DNA from: Bacillota bacterium
GTDB taxonomy: Bacteria; Bacillota_B; Desulfitobacteriia; Desulfitobacteriales; Desulfitobacteriaceae
DNA length: 9,521 nt
Direction of reading: 5' to 3'
Assembly: GCA_021779415.1 (NCBI GenBank)
Contig: JAJYAS010000089.1
Coordinates: forward strand, 1 to 9,521
The number at the start of each line of letters is the position of its first letter. Position 1 is the stretch's first letter. The notes below the pieces were generated by a model, which did no database searches, was not told the origin of the DNA, and worked only from the letters and a program-made list of their open reading frames with translations. Below, in pieces: positions 6,316 to 9,521 of this stretch. The position numbers were made by a program, and so were the translations under genes.

Positions 6316-6483
6316 TTGTTTTGCAAGCACCCTTACAGTTTAGATGCAGTTCGCAAATAATTCAAGACAAAAGCCTCTGACAAGAGATAGTTTGGTTCTT
6401 TGCGCCACAGTTTGGGGAATATATACTGGGCAACAACCCCGCCGGGGTGAAGTCTATCTTAACAAGTTAAGCATAAAGTCCTG
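6316..6483. other. Non-coding spacer between divergent promoters
   Basis: There is no supported gene. A short frame on the + strand at 6381-6470 reads 29 residues ending NNPAGVKSILTS without a start or ribosome site, and an overlapping 47-codon ATG frame at 6344-6487 also lacks a ribosome site; they may be gene debris or chance. A small GC hairpin (ACCCC/GGGGT, 6436-6448) is present. The region separates the promoter of the minus-strand gene from that of the B12 operon. Confidence 0.4.
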
Positions 6484-6512
6484 TTGACAAAATAAATGAA
6501 TTATTCTATTAT
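6484..6512 (+). promoter_or_regulatory. Promoter of the B12-riboswitch ECF operon
   Basis: A consensus TTGACA (6484-6489) is followed after 17 bases by TATTAT (6507-6512); a perfect TATAAT overlaps at 6510-6515 with 20-base spacing. It lies about 20 bases before the first helix of the riboswitch, so transcription should begin just upstream of the aptamer. Confidence 0.8.
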
Positions 6513-6531
6513 AATGTCAAATGAATACATT

Positions 6532-6684
6532 ATTTATAGGTGCCCGCAAGGGATAATAGGGAACCAGGTAGTAATCCTGGACGGACCCACCACTGTAATT
6601 AGACGTTAAAAAATGCACATTTGCCACTGGGTAACTGGGAAGGCGTACATTTTAGTCTATAAGTCAGGAGACCTGCCTGTAAAT
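6532..6684 (+). ncRNA. Cobalamin (B12) riboswitch aptamer
   Basis: The conserved cobalamin elements occur in order. GGTGCCC is at 6539-6545, followed by the TAATAGGGAACC core near 6554-6564 and GGTAGTAATCC after it. ACGGACCCACCACTGTAA lies at 6581-6598, and a GCCACTGG...CTGGGAAGGC arm at 6623-6643. The B12 box AGTCAGGAGACCTGCCTG is at 6662-6679. The closing P1 helix can be drawn between 6532-6540 and 6676-6684 (nine pairs, one G-U). Known members bind adenosylcobalamin or related cobalamins and switch off downstream uptake or synthesis genes. A terminator 22 bases downstream indicates control by premature transcription termination of the ECF operon. Confidence 0.95.
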
Positions 6685-6705
6685 TATTGCAAAAAGGACA
6701 ATGGT

Positions 6706-6747
6706 AAAGTTCTAGCTTATTGATAAGCTAGAACTTTTTTATTTTTT
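6706..6747 (+). terminator. Riboswitch-controlled intrinsic terminator
   Basis: A perfect 14-bp stem (6706-6719 with 6724-6737) has a TTGA tetraloop and a tail of six T, one A and six T. Its position right after the aptamer makes it the expression platform: ligand-bound aptamer should allow it to form and stop transcription before the transporter genes. I did not identify the competing antiterminator helix with confidence. Confidence 0.92.
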
Positions 6748-6754
6748 ACAATCA

Positions 6755-6783
6755 GAAAGTATAAACTTACGTTATATACTTTC
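6755..6783 (+). repeat. Hairpin downstream of the riboswitch terminator
   Basis: GAAAGTATA (6755-6763) pairs perfectly with TATACTTTC (6775-6783); three more pairs (AAC with GTT) form inside after a one-base bulge, leaving a TTAC loop. No T-run follows, so it is not a standard terminator. It could be an mRNA stability element or operator. Confidence 0.5.
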
Positions 6784-6797
6784 CAAGCATAAGTGCA

Positions 6798-6890
6798 ACT
6801 AAGGCGACCGCCTTCGCTAAGGCTGAAAGAAGGCTAATTCGTGCGAAGACAGTGTCTTCGGGCGCTAGCCAAGTTTTCTTTATAAAGGAG
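6798..6890 (+). repeat. GC-rich hairpin cluster before the ECF ATPase gene
   Basis: This GC-rich patch lies within an AT-rich spacer. The pentamer AAGGC occurs at 6801, 6819 and 6830 and one GCCTT lies at 6810-6814, so mutually exclusive stems are possible. Next comes GGCTA (6832-6836) pairing with TAGCC (6866-6870) around an inner 7-bp hairpin CGAAGAC/GTCTTCG (6844-6860). A CTTTATAAAG palindrome (6878-6887) overlaps the AAAGGAG ribosome site of the ATPase gene. It resembles a REP-like intergenic element or a post-transcriptional control region; copy number in the genome would decide. Confidence 0.5.
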
Positions 6891-6895
6891 CTACT

Positions 6896-8428
6896 ATGAA
6901 AACGATTGCAAAAATTAAAATTGAAAAACTCGTATTTCCGAATGAAAAAAAACCTGCACTCAAAAACATTGATTTTGAAATCAATCAGGGAGATTTTATT
7001 GTCATAACCGGGGGTGTAGCCTCTGGAAAATCGATTTTACTGCACTCCATCACAGGCGCTATCCCTCACTACCATAACGCAGAATTAACAGGAAAAGTCA
7101 CAATCATGGGGCAAGATATTAAAGACATGCGCCTCAATAGAATGTCCGATTATGTGGGTTACATGATGCAGGAACCCCATAGTCAAATTATCAGCTTGGA
7201 TGTCTACGAGGATGTTGCATTCGGTCTCGGCAATCTGGGAATTCCCATTGAACAAATTGATCAAACGGTTAAAAATACTTTGGAATTTGTGGGTCTAACG
7301 GGCTATGAAAACAGAGAGACCGCCTCTCTTTCAGGCGGGCAGGCCCAACGTGTTGTTTTGGCCGGTGTTTTAGCCCTCGATGCCCCTATTTTGATTCTTG
7401 ATCAGCCGACCGCAGAACTGGATCCACTGGGTCGCTATGAGCTTTATAAGCGGCTGGGTGAGTTGAATAAAACTCAGAATCTCACGATTGTTTTGGTCAT
7501 GGACCGAATTGAAGAAGTCCTTAATTATGCCAACCGAGTCTTCTATATTAGGGACGGCGAAATTGTCAAACAGTATTCGCCTGAGGAGTATTACAAGGAC
7601 CAAATTGAGTATCGAAAAGGAAGGTCAAAATGCAATACTTCCTTTAATACAGGTCATGGTGAGTCCAATGAAATTATTGCGAAAATTACCGATGTCTCCT
7701 ACCAGTATAAAAACAATTTACTGGGGTGTGAAGAGATTCGTTTAGAAATTATTAAGGGCGATTTTTTATCGATCATAGGTTTAAACGGCTCTGGAAAATC
7801 AACTTTGGCAAAACTACTTATCGGTCTATTAAAGCCTTCTAAGGGTGAAATTAAAGTGTTTAACCGACACTTGAATAAGGAAAATCTGACAGAGATCCGT
7901 ACGCATGTGGGCTTTTTGTTTCAAAACCCCGACTATCAGATTTTTGCAAGCACATTGGAAGAAGAGGTTGGTTTTTCACTGAAGCTAAGAGGTGAACAAA
8001 AGGAAGTAATAGATCAGAAAATTGAAGAGTGCCTAAAATTTGTGGGGCTACAGGACTACAAGAAAATGCACCCTCAGCGTTTAAGCCGTGGCCAGCGCCA
8101 GCTTCTGGCACTAGCCTCGATCCTCGTCAATGATCCGGAATTTATCATCGCCGATGAACCGACATCGGGCCTTGATGAAGACCAAGGGTATATGATCATG
8201 GATAAACTCTTCGATTTATCGAAAAATGGTAAAACTATTCTGTTGATTACCCATGATCTGACCATGGCAAAAGACTATTCAAACCGGTTAGTTGCCCTGC
8301 ATAACCATCGCATTCAACTTGATATTTCGACAAGAGATCTGGATCAACATCTCGATACGTTTAAAGCGATTGGCCTGAATTTTAATAATCTTATTTCATT
8401 CAGGGAGGTTGAAGATGGGACTTTCTAA
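6896..8428 (+). CDS. ECF transporter fused tandem ATPase (EcfA-EcfA' type)
   Basis: This 510-residue protein has two ABC ATPase domains in one chain and powers an energy-coupling-factor vitamin importer on the cytoplasmic face. Domain 1 (about 5-232): Walker A GGVASGKS (39-46), Q-loop Q92, signature LSGGQ (145-149), Walker B ending D169. Domain 2 (about 262-490): Walker A GLNGSGKS (295-302), Q343, signature LSRGQ (396-400), Walker B D420-E421, H-switch H453. Domain 1 has Gln170 where the catalytic Glu is expected and Met202 at the H-switch position, so its own site is degenerate; domain 2 is complete but for the changed signature. ECF-like VYEDVAFGLGNLGI (103-116) separates it from other ABC families. 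AAAGGAG six bases upstream fixes the ATG. It is the first gene after the B12 riboswitch and overlaps the ecfT start by 14 bp. Confidence 0.93.
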   Translation: MKTIAKIKIEKLVFPNEKKPALKNIDFEINQGDFIVITGGVASGKSILLHSITGAIPHYHNAELTGKVTIMGQDIKDMRLNRMSDYVGYMMQEPHSQIISLDVYEDVAFGLGNLGIPIEQIDQTVKNTLEFVGLTGYENRETASLSGGQAQRVVLAGVLALDAPILILDQPTAELDPLGRYELYKRLGELNKTQNLTIVLVMDRIEEVLNYANRVFYIRDGEIVKQYSPEEYYKDQIEYRKGRSKCNTSFNTGHGESNEIIAKITDVSYQYKNNLLGCEEIRLEIIKGDFLSIIGLNGSGKSTLAKLLIGLLKPSKGEIKVFNRHLNKENLTEIRTHVGFLFQNPDYQIFASTLEEEVGFSLKLRGEQKEVIDQKIEECLKFVGLQDYKKMHPQRLSRGQRQLLALASILVNDPEFIIADEPTSGLDEDQGYMIMDKLFDLSKNGKTILLITHDLTMAKDYSNRLVALHNHRIQLDISTRDLDQHLDTFKAIGLNFNNLISFREVEDGTF

Positions 8429-9185
8429 GCTTGATCCCCGGACAAAGCTTGCCTGGTATGTTCTGATGATCTATTTTTCATTGAGTAGTGGGACCGCTGT
8501 TCAGTTGTGCCTTGTTTTATTGGTAAACATTATGGCCTCTCTTATCTTAACTGGTTCATTGAAGCAGTATAAGGTCATGATTATGATCCTGTTGCTTTTG
8601 GGACTTCAGATACTGATCGTCCAGCTGCTCTTCTGCCGGGAAGGCGTCCTAATCTACCAATGGGGAATCTTTAAAATCTACAGTGAAGCTCTACCCCTAG
8701 CGATCACCGGCATACTAAAGGCTACCCTCATTTTCTATGCAAGTATGCAGTTTTTCACCTCGGCTTCACCCCAAGAATTTATCTTGATGCTCATGAAATT
8801 CAAAATTCCCTACCGCTTTGCCATGTTGGTGGGACTAGGCGTCCGTTTTCTCCCTCTCATGAAAGCTGAATATATATCCATCGTTGATAGCCAGCGTACC
8901 CGGGGCCTTAAAGCGGAAAACGTTTGGGACGATCTCAAAGCCATTATTCCAACCTTCCTGCCCTTTTTATATCGTGCTGTCCGACGCTCTACAGAAACGG
9001 CCTTGGCTATGGAGCTGAGAGGGTATGGACGAAGCAAAACTCGAACTTTTTCTTCAAATTTAGCGATTAAGCCCTATGATGTTGCGTTAATCTCGACGAT
9101 GTTATTGGTGATGATCATCAGCCTTGCAAGCAAGATGTTACCCACCATTCATATAATTAAAATTATTATTGGAGGAGTATTGTAA
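8415..9185 (+). CDS. ecfT: ECF transporter transmembrane subunit EcfT
   Basis: The 256-residue integral membrane scaffold links the ATPase to the substrate-binding S component. I place the start at ATG 8415, because GGGAGG at 8403-8408 sits six bases upstream; an in-frame TTG at 8409 directly abuts that site and cannot be used with it. Family features are the N-terminal LDPRTKL, several hydrophobic helices (roughly 11-26, 29-46, 52-73, 92-112, 136-148 and 222-246), and two Arg-Gly coupling motifs in the cytoplasmic part, SQRTRG (159-164) and AMELRGYG (198-205), which dock into the ATPase grooves. It overlaps the ATPase gene by 14 bp and its TAA overlaps the next ATG by one base (TAATG), so translation is coupled through the operon. 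Confidence 0.93.
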   Translation: MGLSKLDPRTKLAWYVLMIYFSLSSGTAVQLCLVLLVNIMASLILTGSLKQYKVMIMILLLLGLQILIVQLLFCREGVLIYQWGIFKIYSEALPLAITGILKATLIFYASMQFFTSASPQEFILMLMKFKIPYRFAMLVGLGVRFLPLMKAEYISIVDSQRTRGLKAENVWDDLKAIIPTFLPFLYRAVRRSTETALAMELRGYGRSKTRTFSSNLAIKPYDVALISTMLLVMIISLASKMLPTIHIIKIIIGGVL

Positions 9186-9521
9186 TGAAAGAAAAATTAT
9201 TTAGAACTGACACAAAGGCACTCGTAGGTTCCGTCATCATAGGGATCGTATTCGTAATTATGGAGCAGGTAACAGGACGTATCGACGGCATTTTAGATCC
9301 TACTCTCTTACTTCTTAATGGCACCTGTTGGGCATTCTTTACAGGTCTGATTGTCTTAATGTACAAACAACCGGCGGGTATTATTGCCGGATTAGTGGAA
9401 GCCATTGCAGCCATGGCAACAGGTTATTCACCACTAGCCTTTTTCTTCTTATTTGCCAATGTCATTGGCTCTATTGCTTACTCGTTATCCGCTAAAAATT
9501 TTTCTATGCAAAAATTAAGCC
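9185..9521 (+). CDS. Probable ECF substrate-binding S component, B12-regulated (3' partial)
   Basis: The ATG overlaps the ecfT stop by one base and has GGAGGAG seven bases upstream; 112 residues are visible before the window ends. They form about four hydrophobic helices (12-28, 39-60, 63-79, 83-101), a size and spacing typical of six-helix S components. The pattern with Gly-rich turn, KQPAGIIAGLVEAIAAMATG (61-80), and a following hydrophobic helix resembles the YkoE type of S protein, and YkoE systems also pair with a fused ATPase; this likeness is from memory of the family and is moderate. YkoE is tied to thiamine precursors, but control by a cobalamin riboswitch argues here for cobalamin or a B12 precursor. 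The substrate is an inference from regulation. Confidence 0.8.
   Translation, partial: MKEKLFRTDTKALVGSVIIGIVFVIMEQVTGRIDGILDPTLLLLNGTCWAFFTGLIVLMYKQPAGIIAGLVEAIAAMATGYSPLAFFFLFANVIGSIAYSLSAKNFSMQKLS

Noticed and set aside
6436..6448. ACCCC/GGGGT hairpin as part of a second riboswitch
   Set aside because: The surrounding bases match no riboswitch consensus that I know, and it lies upstream of the operon promoter.
6344..6487. 47-codon ATG frame on the + strand
   Set aside because: There is no ribosome site, its end runs into the TTGACA promoter box, and its sequence is not protein-like in any recognised way.
7370..8265. Open frames on the minus strand and a + frame inside the ECF ATPase
   Set aside because: They overlap a clearly conserved ATPase gene, lack ribosome sites and show no family features.
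8409..8414. TTG at 8409 as the EcfT start
   Set aside because: It directly abuts the GGGAGG ribosome site; ATG 8415 has proper spacing and begins the conserved MGLSKLDPRTKL sequence.

Overview
The window looks like chromosomal DNA from an AT-rich, spore-forming-type Firmicute, most like the Peptococcaceae (Desulfosporosinus or Desulfitobacterium relatives). The reasons are strong AGGAGG-type ribosome sites, several TTG starts, U-tailed terminators, a wall-binding VanW protein, a class III polyhydroxyalkanoate (PHA) synthase and an energy-coupling-factor (ECF) vitamin transporter under a cobalamin riboswitch. The genus is an inference from gene content and style, not from a marker gene.

Layout. 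(1) Bases 1-2427 are a cell-envelope and small-gene stretch on the + strand: the 3' part of a secreted protein with CWB2 wall-binding repeats, an Ig-like domain and a VanW domain, followed by a terminator; a membrane-anchored SanA/YdcF (DUF218) protein with a TTG start; and a 76-residue DUF2164 protein. A strong terminator lies at about 2547-2591. (2) Bases 2592-5978 are a PHA operon: a long leader with a good sigma-A-like promoter and two inverted repeats, then phaE, phaC and a phaB-like SDR reductase with 23-24 bp gaps, closed by a GC-rich hairpin. (3) Bases 5979-6483 hold a previously easy-to-miss 52-codon gene on the minus strand (6068-6226) with its own ribosome site and candidate promoter, convergent with the pha operon. 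(4) Bases 6484-9521 are a B12-regulated ECF transporter operon: a TTGACA/TATTAT promoter, a cobalamin riboswitch, an intrinsic terminator, an unusual hairpin-rich spacer, a fused two-domain ATPase, an EcfT transmembrane protein and the first 112 residues of a small membrane protein that is probably the substrate-binding S component.

How the genes work together. PhaE and PhaC should form the class III PHA synthase complex that polymerises (R)-3-hydroxyacyl-CoA, and the SDR probably makes that substrate by reducing acetoacetyl-CoA. No thiolase is present here, so the precursor must come from elsewhere. The ECF genes make a complete group-I-style module (A-A fused, T, S) whose riboswitch implies uptake of cobalamin or a precursor when intracellular B12 is low. 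The fused ATPase is notable: substitutions in its first half and in the signature of its second half all fall on the same composite ATP site, so it is probably an asymmetric motor with one degenerate site.

I found no CRISPR array, tRNA, rRNA, insertion sequence or phage gene. Nothing here amounts to a wholly new system. The best leads are the asymmetric ECF ATPase with a B12-controlled S component, the small minus-strand gene, and the structured leader elements.
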